Shown: positions 1-8,702 of the stretch, in pieces | How the letters are laid out: every line of letters starts with the position of its first letter | Position numbering within the stretch: position 1 is the stretch's first letter | Assembly (NCBI GenBank): GCA_050732995.1 | Contig: JBOHSA010000201.1 | Location: 1 to 13,591 of the forward strand | Direction of reading: 5' to 3' | From: JBOHSA01 sp050732995 | GTDB taxonomy: Bacteria; Gemmatimonadota; Gemmatimonadetes; Gemmatimonadales; GWC2-71-9 | Length of the DNA: 13,591 nucleotides | Made by a program: the position numbers and the translations under genes | The notes under the pieces: model-generated | The model's input: the letters and a program-made list of their open reading frames with translations, nothing else | What the model was told of the DNA's origin: nothing | The model's database searches: none

Positions 1-1
1 C

Positions 2-136
2 CGGCGGCCCGAGCGGGTGCGGGAGACGGCGGAGCGTCATTTCGGTTTGCCGCCGGCGTCGCTCGCCTTCTGGCGGGAATCGCGGGCGCAGCGGCCGTGG
101 CGGGATCGGGCGGCGGAGGTCGGGCGCGGCGAGTAG
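2..136 (+). CDS. C-terminal fragment of an unidentified protein
   Basis: An open frame enters from the left edge (codons starting at base 2) and ends at TAG 134-136, giving the last 44 residues of a protein whose start lies outside the window. Its codons end mostly in G or C, as in the recognised genes here. The frame starting at base 1, which also stays open to 139, lacks that bias. The fragment is rich in Arg, Glu and Ala, contains a segment reading FGLPPASLAFWRESRAQRPW, and has a hydrophilic tail. I recognise no domain and assign no function. It converges on gatB with only 5 bp between the two stop codons and no room for a conventional terminator. That it is a real gene is inference from codon bias and position. 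Confidence 0.55.
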   Translation, partial: RRPERVRETAERHFGLPPASLAFWRESRAQRPWRDRAAEVGRGE

Positions 137-141
137 GGTGA

Positions 142-1589
<1,448 letters not shown>

Positions 1590-1590
<1 letters not shown>

Positions 1591-2978
1591 CAGGCTTCCG
1601 CCGCCGCGGGCACCGCCCGCTCCAGGGCGTACGCCGCCTCGAGCATCTCGTCCTCCAGGAACGCCTGGCCGATGAACTGGCCACCCACCGGCAGCCCTTT
1701 GAGACGCCCGATCGGGACCGAGATCGCCGGCAGCCCCGCCAGGTTGGCCGTGACCGTGAAGATGTCCGACAAGTACATCGCGACGGGGTCCTGCAGCTTG
1801 TCGCCGGCCTTGAACGCCGGCGTGGGGGTGGTGGGCGTGAACAGCAGGTCCACGCCGCGGTCGAAGGCGTTGCGGAAGTCCTGGGCGATCAGCGCGCGTA
1901 CCTGCTGCGCTTTGCGGTAGTAGGCGTCGTAGTAGCCGGACGAGAGCACGTAGGTGCCCACCAGGATGCGGCGCCGGACTTCGGGGCCGAACCCTTCACC
2001 GCGGGTGGTGCGATACAACACCCGGACATCCCCTGCCCCGTTGAACCGCGGCCCGTAGCGCACGCCGTCGTAGCGGGCGAGGTTGGAGGACGCCTCGGCC
2101 GGCGCGAGGACGTAATAGGTGGGCACGGCGTACGCGGTGTGCGGCAGCGACAGCTCCCGTACCGCCGCGCCCAGCTCTTTGAGGATCCGGATCGCCCGCT
2201 CGCACGCGCGGCGCACGCCCGGGTCCAGGTCGGGCGGGAAGTACTCCCGGGGCACGCCGATCACGAATCCCTGGAGGTTTTCCGGTACCGTCGGCAGGCG
2301 CAGCGGGTCGCGGTCCTCGCACGTCGCATCGCGCGGGTCGCGCCCGCTGATCACCGACAGCACGCGGGCCGCATCGTGCACGCTGCGCCCGAGCACGCCG
2401 ATCTGGTCGAGCGAGGACCCGAACGCCACGAGCCCGTACCGGCTGACCCGGCCGTAGGTCGGCTTGATGCCCACCACCCCGCAGAACGACGCGGGCTGAC
2501 GCACCGAGCCCCCGGTTTCCGAGCCCAGCGCGGCGGGCACTGCGCCGGCCGCTACGAGCGCGGCCGAACCGCCCGACGAGCCGCCCGGCACCCGCGCTTT
2601 GTCCAGCGGGTGCAGGCTCCGGCCGTAGGCCGAGTGCTCGGTGGAGGAGCCCATGGCGAACTCGTCGCAGTTCGTCTTGCCGGCGACGAGCGCGCCGGCC
2701 GCGCGCAGCTTCGCGATGGCGGTCGCGTCGTACGGCGCGCGCCACCCCTTGAGGATCTTCGACCCACAGGAGGTGGTGAACTCCAGGGTACAGATGTTGT
2801 CTTTCACCGCGACCGGCATGCCGTAGAGCACGCCGGACGGATGAGCCGCCTGCGCCTGCGCCAGCAGGGATTTGCGCAGCTCCTTCGCCGGGGTGAGCAG
2901 CGCGTTCAGCCGTTTGGCCTTGACCAGGCGGTCCGCCGCGGCCTTGGCGCCTGCCAGGGCTTCGGTGGCGTCGCTCAG
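1590..2978 (-). CDS. gatA: Asp-tRNA(Asn)/Glu-tRNA(Gln) amidotransferase subunit A, probable CTG start
   Basis: GatA is the amidase-signature subunit that hydrolyses glutamine and passes ammonia to GatB. Counting from the proposed start (462 aa), the Ser-cisSer-Lys triad is complete: Lys59 in VAVKDNI, Ser134 in PGGSSGGSAA and Ser158 in GSETGGSVRQP. The spacings (75 and 24) equal those I recall for Staphylococcus aureus GatA (K79, S154, S178). The start is unusual. In this frame there is no ATG, GTG or TTG between 3297-3299, upstream of all of gatC, and GTG at codon 50, which would delete helices leading to the active site. CTG at 2976-2978 overlaps the gatC stop as CTGA, follows a very strong purine-rich SD (GGAGGAGGGGAG), and is where family similarity begins. 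The protein would lack about 20 N-terminal residues compared with S. aureus. Identity is certain; the start is inferred. Confidence 0.95.
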
Positions 2979-3280
2979 CTCCCCTCCTCCTCGAACTGGC
3001 CCAGGCGCGGCACGACGAAGAACCCGTCCCGAAATGCCGGGGCCATCTTGTCCGGCCCGAACGCGAGCGGCGCCGGCCGGACCTCGTCCGGGCGAACCCG
3101 GATGGCATCGGGGCCGGGCACGAAGGGTTTGGTGGACTCGCTCGCCGGCACGGCGTTGAGCTGCGCGACGTAGTCGAGAATGCGGGACATCTGGTCCACC
3201 AGGATGGGGAGCGTCTCCTCGTCCACCTGGAGCTCCGCCAGCTGCGCGATCTTCAGCACGTCTTCCCGCGACACGCTCAT
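2975..3280 (-). CDS. gatC: Asp-tRNA(Asn)/Glu-tRNA(Gln) amidotransferase subunit C
   Basis: This is the small GatCAB subunit (101 aa; family usually about 95-100) that wraps around GatA and stabilises its contact with GatB. It starts MSVSREDVLKIAQLAELQVD, the typical first helix. A second helix, VDQMSRILDYVAQLNAVPAS, follows, then the extended PDEVRPAPL and FVVPRL segments that lie on GatA. The ATG at 3278-3280 overlaps the pcrA TGA (ATGA) and has a good SD (GAGGGAGAGA) about 5 nt upstream. Longer versions of the frame, reaching 3568, run antisense-like through pcrA and were discarded. The C-terminal codons for EEEG double as the ribosome-binding site of gatA. Gene order gatC-gatA-gatB is common in bacteria. 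Confidence 0.95.
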   Translation of the reverse strand: MSVSREDVLKIAQLAELQVDEETLPILVDQMSRILDYVAQLNAVPASESTKPFVPGPDAIRVRPDEVRPAPLAFGPDKMAPAFRDGFFVVPRLGQFEEEGS

Positions 3281-5598
3281 GCGCTCTCTCCCTCGCCATC
3301 CCACTCCGGCTCGAGCCCCGCGAAGGCCACGAGCAGCTGTTTGGTGCCCACGTCCTGATCGTCGAACTCCACGGTCACTTTGAGGTCGCGCCCCTGGCCG
3401 GAGAGGGCGCGCACGACGCCGCCGCCGAACTTCCGGTGTCGCACGCGCTCGCCCTGCGTGTAGCGCGGCGCATCCTGCGTCGCTTCCTCCGTCGCTTCCT
3501 CGGGAAGCTCGACTTCGGCGTGCATCGGGCGTCGTGCGCCGGGCGTCGCCCGCGAGCTCGCTGGCCATCCGCGCCGCCGGTCACGATTCCAGAGCGGGGT
3601 CGTGCTGCGCTCGTCCACCACCGCCGGCGGCAGCGCTTCGAGAAAGCGCGACGGCTGCGCGAGCTCCATCCGGCCGTTCCGGTATCGCGTGCGCGCCCAT
3701 GAGAGATACAGTTTTTCCCGCGCGCGCGTGAGACCCACGTAGCACAATCGGCGCTCCTCTTCCAGCCCCCCGGGCTCGCCGGCGGCGCGCCCCAGAGGGA
3801 AGAGGCCGTCTTCCAGTCCGGCGAGCGCCACGACCGGCCACTCGAGGCCCTTGGCCATGTGCACCGTCATCAGCGTGACCCCCGGTGTCTCCTCCGCCGG
3901 GCGGCGCCCCCTCCGCCCAGCTTCGTCCACAGGCGTGATGAGCGCCGCCTGGGCGAGGTAGCGCTCGAGGAGCGTCCCCCCCCTGCCCCCCTCGTCCCCC
4001 TCGTTCCCCTCGCTCCCCGGCTCCTCGTCGGCGTCCTGCACCTCGGCCCATTCGGCGGCGCCGGCGACGAGCTCCCGTACGTTCTCCAGGCGCTCGATGC
4101 CCTCGGGGCCCTCCTCGGCGAGGTAGGCCTCGTACCCGGTCACGGCGATCACCTGCTCCAGCACGGTGGCGGGATCGGAGCGGCCGAGGGTCGCCCGCAA
4201 CCGGTCGACGAGCGCGGCCGCGCCGGAGAAGGCCTGGCGCACGTTGGGCCGGAGGTCCGGCACGCGGTCCGCCGCGCGCGCGGCTTCGAGCAGCGGCCTG
4301 CGCCACTGCGCCGCCGTCCGGGCCAGCTGGGCCACCGACGCCTCGCCGATCCCCCGGCGCGGGACGTTGATCACCCGAAGGAACGCCTCATCGTCGGCCG
4401 GGTTGGCGATGAGCCGCAGGTAGGCCAGCAGATCCTTCACCTCGCGCCGCTCGTAGAAGCTCACGGCCCCCACCAGCCGGTACGGCAGTCCACGGAAGCG
4501 GAACGCCTCTTCCATCGGCCGGGACTGCGCGTTGGTCCGGTATAGGACGGCCAGGCCTTCGTAGGGGATGTCCTCCTCGGCGGCCAGGCGGGCGCACTCG
4601 GCGGCGAGCCATTCCGCCTCGTCCCGCTCGTCGGCCGCGGCGAGAAGCACGACCGAGTCCCCACCCTGCCGCGCCGTGAACAACGTTTTCCCGAGGCGCT
4701 GGCGGTTTTCGGCGATGACGCCGTTCGCCGCGTCGAGGATGACCTGGGTCGAGCGGTAGTTCTGCTCCAGCCGGACCAGGGTCGTGCCCGGGAAGTCCTG
4801 CTGGAACGCCAGCATGTGTCGCACGTCGGCGCCGCGCCAGCCGTAGATCGCCTGGTCGTCGTCGCCCACCGCGCACAGGTTGCGGTGCTCGGAGGCAAGC
4901 GCGCGCACTTGGCGGTACTGGGCCACGTTCGTGTCCTGGAACTCGTCGACCAGGACATGCGTGAACCGGCGCTGCCAGTAGGCCAGACGCTCCGGGTGGT
5001 CCCGAAAGAGCGCGAGGGGGTGGAGCAGCAGGTCATCGAAGTCCATCGCGTTCGCCTGCCGTAGGGCGGGGCCGAGCCCGGCGTACACGTCCGCCGCGAC
5101 CCGGGCGAGCGGGCTGTCCGCGGCCGTCGCGAATTCGTCCGGCGGGACGAGCCGGTTCTTGGCGCTCGAGATCAGGGCGTGGAGCGCGCGGGGCGGATAG
5201 GCCTTGGGCGAGAGGCCGCGCTGCTCAAGCAGGCGCTTGATGCAGGACTGGGAGTCTTCCTCGTCGTAGATCGTGTAGTTCGGGCCGAACCCGAGCAGGG
5301 CGGCCTCCCGGCGCAGCAGGCGGGCGGACAGGGAGTGGAACGTGCCGATCCACAGGCCGCGCGGGTCGGCGCCGAGCAGCAGGGCGACGCGGGCGCGCAT
5401 TTCGCCCGCGGCCTTGTTGGTGAACGTGACGGCGAAGATCCGCCCTGCCGGGACGCCGCGGGCCTGGATGAGATGGGCGATCCGGGCGGTGAGCACACGG
5501 GTCTTCCCCGATCCCGCGCCGGCGAGGACGAGCAGCGGGCCGCCCGAATGCTCGACGGCCGCCTGTTGCGCCGGGTTCAGGGGCAGCGTGGCCGTCAT
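3277..5598 (-). CDS. pcrA: UvrD/PcrA-type superfamily 1A DNA helicase
   Basis: This is an ATP-dependent 3'-5' helicase of the UvrD/Rep/PcrA family, 773 aa from ATG 5596-5598. Motifs in order: Q motif LNPAQQAAV (7-15); Walker A AGAGSGKT (26-33, Lys32); FAVTFTNKAAGEMRAR (55-70); Walker B VDEFQD (217-222); motif III AVGDDDQAIYGWRGA (243-257); motif IV LEQNYRST (277-284); motif V VTLMTVHMAKGLEWPV (574-589); motif VI RLCYVGLTRAREKL (617-630). Residues 713-763 (RYTQGERVRHRKFGGGVV and following) look like the Tudor-like C-terminal domain by which PcrA/UvrD contacts RNA polymerase, so roles in repair and transcription conflicts are likely. An acidic Gly/Glu insert (519-541) comes from a 9-bp tandem repeat. 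The start overlaps the kinase stop (ATGA, 5595-5598) and has no visible SD. The extension upstream to 5904 lies wholly in the kinase gene. PcrA is preferred over UvrD or Rep because of the C-terminal domain. Confidence 0.93.
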   Translation of the reverse strand: MTATLPLNPAQQAAVEHSGGPLLVLAGAGSGKTRVLTARIAHLIQARGVPAGRIFAVTFTNKAAGEMRARVALLLGADPRGLWIGTFHSLSARLLRREAALLGFGPNYTIYDEEDSQSCIKRLLEQRGLSPKAYPPRALHALISSAKNRLVPPDEFATAADSPLARVAADVYAGLGPALRQANAMDFDDLLLHPLALFRDHPERLAYWQRRFTHVLVDEFQDTNVAQYRQVRALASEHRNLCAVGDDDQAIYGWRGADVRHMLAFQQDFPGTTLVRLEQNYRSTQVILDAANGVIAENRQRLGKTLFTARQGGDSVVLLAAADERDEAEWLAAECARLAAEEDIPYEGLAVLYRTNAQSRPMEEAFRFRGLPYRLVGAVSFYERREVKDLLAYLRLIANPADDEAFLRVINVPRRGIGEASVAQLARTAAQWRRPLLEAARAADRVPDLRPNVRQAFSGAAALVDRLRATLGRSDPATVLEQVIAVTGYEAYLAEEGPEGIERLENVRELVAGAAEWAEVQDADEEPGSEGNEGDEGGRGGTLLERYLAQAALITPVDEAGRRGRRPAEETPGVTLMTVHMAKGLEWPVVALAGLEDGLFPLGRAAGEPGGLEEERRLCYVGLTRAREKLYLSWARTRYRNGRMELAQPSRFLEALPPAVVDERSTTPLWNRDRRRGWPASSRATPGARRPMHAEVELPEEATEEATQDAPRYTQGERVRHRKFGGGVVRALSGQGRDLKVTVEFDDQDVGTKQLLVAFAGLEPEWDGEGESA
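3987..4013. repeat. Three 9-bp tandem repeats inside pcrA
   Basis: Read on the + strand, the unit CCCCCTCGT occurs twice (3987-3995, 3996-4004), followed by the variant TCCCCTCGC (4005-4013). On the coding strand this encodes EGS/EGN/EGD-type triplets in the acidic insert at helicase residues 519-541. The period is a multiple of three, so copy-number changes would keep the frame. Confidence 0.8.
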
Positions 5599-6749
5599 AC
5601 CGGCGGGAACTGCAGCACGAACACGCTGCCCCGGCCTTCGGGGCCGGTCGCGTAGCGGATGCGGCCGCCGTGCTGCTGCTCCACGATGCGGCGCGCCAGC
5701 GCCAGCCCGATGCCCCAGCCGCCCGGCTTGCTGCTGACGCCGGGCTCGAACAGCCGGCGGCGCACGTCGGGGGCCACGCCCGGCCCGTCGTCGGTGACGC
5801 TGAGGCGCGCGGCTCGGCCGTCGGCCTCCGCGCGCACCACGACCCGACCACCCCGCCCACTGAGGGCGTCGATGGCGTTCTTGATCAAGGCCTCCAACGC
5901 CCATTCGATCAGCACCGGGTCGCCCACGGCGTCCGGCCCCGCGCTCGGGGCGTCGAGCTCCAGCGTCACGGGGCTGGCGAGTGTGGGGAGCCGGGGGCGG
6001 AAGTAGCTCACGACGCGCTCCGCGACGGCGCCGAGGCCCACGGGCTCGCGCCGCGCGGGGCGGCCGATGCGCTCGAAGCGCTTGGCCACCCGCTCCAGCC
6101 GTTCCGCATCGGCCGCAAGATGCGGGACGAACTCGCCACCCGCGGTACCCGGATTCTCCCGCAGGTAGTCAATCCACCCCGTGAGGCTCATCAGCGGGGT
6201 GCCGAGCTGGTGGGCGGACTCGCGGGCCATGGCGACCCACAACCGGTCGCGCGCGGCCGCCACGCGCCAGCGGAACGCCCAGACGGCGATCACCACAAGG
6301 CAGAGGAAGGCGCCGGCCTGCAGCACCGCGAGCCCGGCGATCCGGCGCGCGGCCGGGACGCCGCCGTAGTGCACCGTGCCCACGGCCGGCTGCACCAGGG
6401 GTGCGTTCGTGGCATCGAGCCGGGCGATCCACGCCCCAACGCGTGCGGAATCGGCGTCGGGCCCGAATGGGGCGTTGGCGAGCGCGCTCACCCGGCCCGC
6501 CGTGTCAGTGACGGCGATCGGCACGCCCAGCTCGCGCACCTGCTCGGCGAGCGCGAGCAGAGCCTCGGCGGCGGCGTCGGGATGCGGGTCGTTCAGCCCC
6601 GCGAACACGCGCCCCAGCATCCGCCCCGTGGCGCGGGCGTCGTCCCGCAGATGTCGCGCCACGACCCAAGCGTAGGTCGCCGACAGCGCCCCGAACAGGA
6701 GCGCGAGGCCAACCAAAATCGTCGACCCCGCCCGCGCCTTAGCCGCCAC
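5595..6749 (-). CDS. Membrane sensor histidine kinase with HQLGTPL phosphoacceptor box
   Basis: This 384-aa protein starts at GTG 6747-6749 and overlaps the serS stop by 11 nt. There are two hydrophobic spans, about residues 9-31 and 137-160. They enclose a roughly 100-residue extracytoplasmic sensor region that I cannot assign, although VPIAVTDTAGRV hints at a PAS-like fold. The cytoplasmic part has the dimerisation/phosphoacceptor helix RESAHQLGTPLMSLTGW (His180), N box EALIKNAIDAL (Asn291), G1 DDGPG (321 on), F box LFEPGVSS and G2 GWGIGLALARRI (344 on). All catalytic boxes are intact, so it should be active. No response regulator gene adjoins it; the nearest receiver is at 9072 in the divergent operon and is a candidate partner by inference. 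A TTG at codon 12 is a possible but less likely start. Confidence 0.92.
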   Translation of the reverse strand: MAAKARAGSTILVGLALLFGALSATYAWVVARHLRDDARATGRMLGRVFAGLNDPHPDAAAEALLALAEQVRELGVPIAVTDTAGRVSALANAPFGPDADSARVGAWIARLDATNAPLVQPAVGTVHYGGVPAARRIAGLAVLQAGAFLCLVVIAVWAFRWRVAAARDRLWVAMARESAHQLGTPLMSLTGWIDYLRENPGTAGGEFVPHLAADAERLERVAKRFERIGRPARREPVGLGAVAERVVSYFRPRLPTLASPVTLELDAPSAGPDAVGDPVLIEWALEALIKNAIDALSGRGGRVVVRAEADGRAARLSVTDDGPGVAPDVRRRLFEPGVSSKPGGWGIGLALARRIVEQQHGGRIRYATGPEGRGSVFVLQFPPV

Positions 6750-8031
6750 CGGCGGCCACCAGCCGATCCGCGCCGAGGTAGGGGACGAGGGCCGGCGGGA
6801 TCATCACCGAGCCGTCCGCCTGTTGGCGCGTCTCGAGTAGCGCGGCGATGGTGCGGGGCAACGCGACCCCGGAGGCGTTCAACGTGTGCACCAGCTCAGG
6901 CTTCTGCCCCGGCTGCGGCCGGTAGCGAATCCCGGCGCGGCGCGCCTGGAAGTCCGTGAAGGTGCTCGCGCTCGAGACCTCGAGCCAGGCGCCGACGCCA
7001 GGCGCCCATACCTCGAGGTCGTACTGCTTGGCGTTGGCGAAGCTCAGCTCGCCCGTGGCCATCAGCACCACGCGGTAGGGCAGCTCCAGGCGGCGCAGCA
7101 CCTCTTCGGCGTGCCCGGTCAGCCGTTCGTGCTCGGCGGGCGAGTCGCTCGGCCGGCAGAAGCGGACCAGCTCGACCTTGTCGAACTGGTGCACGCGGAG
7201 CAGGCCGCGGGTGTCCTTGCCCGCGGCTCCCGCCTCGCGCCGGAAGCACGGCGTGTAGGCCACGTAGGCGATGGGCAGCCGCGCGCCGTCGAGGATCTCG
7301 TCCCGGTGGAGGTTGGTCACCGGCACTTCGGCCGTGGGAACGAGGAACAAGCCATCGGGCGCGGTTCGGTAAGCGTCATCTTCGAACTTGGGCACCTGGC
7401 CTGTGCCCTCCATGGCCTCGCGCTTCACGACGAACGGCGGCTCGACCTCGACGTAGCCGTGCTCGCGAGTGTGCAGGTCGAGCATGAAGTTGATCAGGGC
7501 GCGGACGAGTCGCGCTCCGGCCCCCACGAACACGGGAAAGCCGGAGCCGGCGACCTTGGCGCCTCGGGCCAGGTCCAGGATGCCCAGCCGCTCGCCCAGC
7601 TCCCAGTGCGGCCGCAGGCCGGCCTGCCGGGCCGCGGGCGTCCCCCAGTCGCGCACCACGCGGTTCCGACTGGCGTCGCCATCGGGCACGTCGGCGAGCG
7701 GGAGGTTGGGGAGGAATAGCGCCTTCGCGTCGAGGACGGCCTCGACGTCGCGCAGCCCGCGTTCGGCCGCGGCGATCTTCGCCCCGAGCCGCTTGCGCTG
7801 CTCGAGCACGTCGGCCGGGAGGCTGCCTTTCTGCTTGACGGACTGAGCATCGGCCTTGGCGGCCTCGTTGCGCTCCGCCTTGAGGCCGTCGAGCTCGCCC
7901 GCCAGGTGGCGCCGGCGCGCGTCGAGCTGCTGCAGCTCGTCCACGAGGGGGGCGAGGGCCGGATCCCCGCGGCGGAGCAACGCCGCCCGCACCGCGTCGG
8001 GCGACGTGCGCAGCAGCTTGAGATCGATCAC
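6739..8031 (-). CDS. serS: Seryl-tRNA synthetase
   Basis: This class II synthetase charges tRNA(Ser), and also tRNA(Sec) where present. It is 430 aa, the normal length. The N-terminal region (about 25-105), with DELQQLDARRRHLAGELDGL and later ERGLRDVEAVL, is the antiparallel coiled coil that grips the long tRNA(Ser) variable arm. Catalytic core motifs are motif 1 (around FMLDLHTREHGYVEVEPPF), motif 2 (CFRREAGAAGKDTRGLLRVH, then QFDKVELV) and motif 3 (HTLNASGVALPRTIAALLE), preceded by TFTDFQARRAGIRYR. The start is GTG 8029-8031, giving MIDLKLLR, the usual beginning of this family. The 10 nt between the upstream TGA and this GTG are entirely pyrimidine (CCCTCCCTCC), so there is no SD. Expression probably depends on re-initiation or coupling with the lipoprotein gene upstream. 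The stop overlaps the histidine kinase start. Confidence 0.96.
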   Translation of the reverse strand: MIDLKLLRTSPDAVRAALLRRGDPALAPLVDELQQLDARRRHLAGELDGLKAERNEAAKADAQSVKQKGSLPADVLEQRKRLGAKIAAAERGLRDVEAVLDAKALFLPNLPLADVPDGDASRNRVVRDWGTPAARQAGLRPHWELGERLGILDLARGAKVAGSGFPVFVGAGARLVRALINFMLDLHTREHGYVEVEPPFVVKREAMEGTGQVPKFEDDAYRTAPDGLFLVPTAEVPVTNLHRDEILDGARLPIAYVAYTPCFRREAGAAGKDTRGLLRVHQFDKVELVRFCRPSDSPAEHERLTGHAEEVLRRLELPYRVVLMATGELSFANAKQYDLEVWAPGVGAWLEVSSASTFTDFQARRAGIRYRPQPGQKPELVHTLNASGVALPRTIAALLETRQQADGSVMIPPALVPYLGADRLVAAGGG

Positions 8032-8041
8032 GGAGGGAGGG

Positions 8042-8608
8042 TCAGCGGCGCGGGAGGCCGGGCTCGAGACTGCGGTAGCCGCAATTCCGGTTGACGTGAA
8101 TCTCGAAGGCGAGGCGCCGCTCGCCCGGGTGCACGGCGAGCACGCGTAATTTGGCGTAGAGAAACGCGGTCGTCCCGAAACTGCACGTGAACGGACGCGA
8201 GCGGATCACCACCACGCTGCCGCGATCCACCTTCACCGCCGCCGTATCCGTGTAGCCGCGCGTGGGAGCGATCTTGATCGAGTCGATCGGCACGGTCATC
8301 ACGCGAATGCCGGAGCCGCGCGGGAGCCCGAGCGCGCCCGTGGGCAAGAGCAGCGCCTGGTCCAGCGTATCGATGTTGAAGGCGAAGTCGAACACCGTGG
8401 AGCGGTCGGTGCGGATGGGCTGGGCGTCGCCGAGGTTGAAGGCGGACGGCAGAGTGAGGGCCGTGCCGTCCAATGCGTACAGCGTGTCCGTTTCCGCCTG
8501 CACCTCGAATACCGCGCGCGGCAGCCCGAAGGGATCGCCGCACGCGGCGGCGAGCGCGGCGCCGATCAGCGCGGCGCGGGCGGCGCGATGGCATGGAGAG
8601 GAGTGCAT
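8042..8608 (-). CDS. Putative lipoprotein of unknown function
   Basis: This 188-aa protein is the first gene of the minus-strand operon. Starting at ATG 8606-8608 it has a lipoprotein signal peptide: positively charged N-terminus (CHRAARAA), hydrophobic stretch ALIGAALAAA and lipobox cysteine at residue 23, followed by GDPFG. The mature part is beta-rich in appearance (AVFEVQAETDTLYALDGTAL; RGSVVVIRSRPFTC; RRLAFEIHVNRNC). Two late cysteines in FTCSFG and NRNCGYR could form a disulfide. I recognise no family. An in-frame TTG at 8650 would add 14 residues, but it coincides with the predicted -35 box and leaves a worse signal peptide, so ATG 8608 is preferred. No SD is visible; the predicted transcription start lies only about 5-7 nt upstream. 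serS follows after 10 nt. Confidence 0.75.
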   Translation of the reverse strand: MHSSPCHRAARAALIGAALAAACGDPFGLPRAVFEVQAETDTLYALDGTALTLPSAFNLGDAQPIRTDRSTVFDFAFNIDTLDQALLLPTGALGLPRGSGIRVMTVPIDSIKIAPTRGYTDTAAVKVDRGSVVVIRSRPFTCSFGTTAFLYAKLRVLAVHPGERRLAFEIHVNRNCGYRSLEPGLPRR

Positions 8609-8620
8609 CGAGTGTCGCTG

Positions 8621-8650
8621 AAGATACCGAGCATTCGCCAAGTGGGTCAA
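8621..8650 (-). promoter_or_regulatory. Predicted promoter of the lipoprotein-serS-kinase-pcrA-gatCAB operon
   Basis: On the minus strand, TTGACC (8650-8645) and TATCTT (8626-8621) are separated by 18 nt, a good match to a sigma70-type -35/-10 pair. Transcription would begin near 8613-8615, leaving about 5-7 nt before ATG 8608, an almost leaderless message. This fits the absence of any Shine-Dalgarno. It is the only clear promoter seen for the seven-gene operon, although internal promoters inside the long genes cannot be excluded. Prediction by eye only. Confidence 0.55.
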
Positions 8651-8655
8651 CCCAC
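8642..8655. promoter_or_regulatory. 14-bp palindrome over a -35 box, candidate operator
   Basis: GTGGGTCAACCCAC has perfect 6-bp arms around a 2-nt centre. It contains the complete minus-strand -35 hexamer (8645-8650) and lies 9 bp from the plus-strand -35 (8665-8670). A dimeric regulator bound here could repress the minus-strand operon and affect the divergent one. No regulator gene with a DNA-binding domain is visible in the window. Chance occurrence in GC-rich DNA is possible. Confidence 0.35.
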
Positions 8656-8664
8656 GATCACTGC

Positions 8665-8693
8665 TTGACTTCGCTCGGGTCGAATCCTAGGTT
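8665..8693 (+). promoter_or_regulatory. Predicted promoter of the roadblock-receiver-manC operon
   Basis: TTGACT (8665-8670) and TAGGTT (8688-8693) are separated by 17 nt. The -35 is strong, and the -10 keeps the key T, A and final T. The transcription start would fall near 8700-8703, at or just before the ATG at 8703, so the message would be leaderless or nearly so. The sequence before that ATG has no SD, which agrees. The two -35 boxes of the divergent pair are only 14 bp apart, so polymerases bound there would be expected to compete. Prediction by eye only. Confidence 0.5.
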
Positions 8694-8702
8694 GGCCGCC
8701 GT

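Noticed and set aside
2979..3299. ATG at 3297-3299 as the gatA start (107 extra residues)
   Set aside because: The extra part overlaps all of gatC in another frame and has no similarity to GatA N-termini.
5599..5904. N-terminal extension of the helicase to 5904
   Set aside because: It lies inside the kinase gene's ATPase domain. The Q motif begins 7 residues after ATG 5598, as in the family.
8609..8650. TTG at 8650 as the lipoprotein start
   Set aside because: The codon is part of the predicted -35 box, and the extra 14 residues precede a complete lipoprotein signal peptide starting at ATG 8608.
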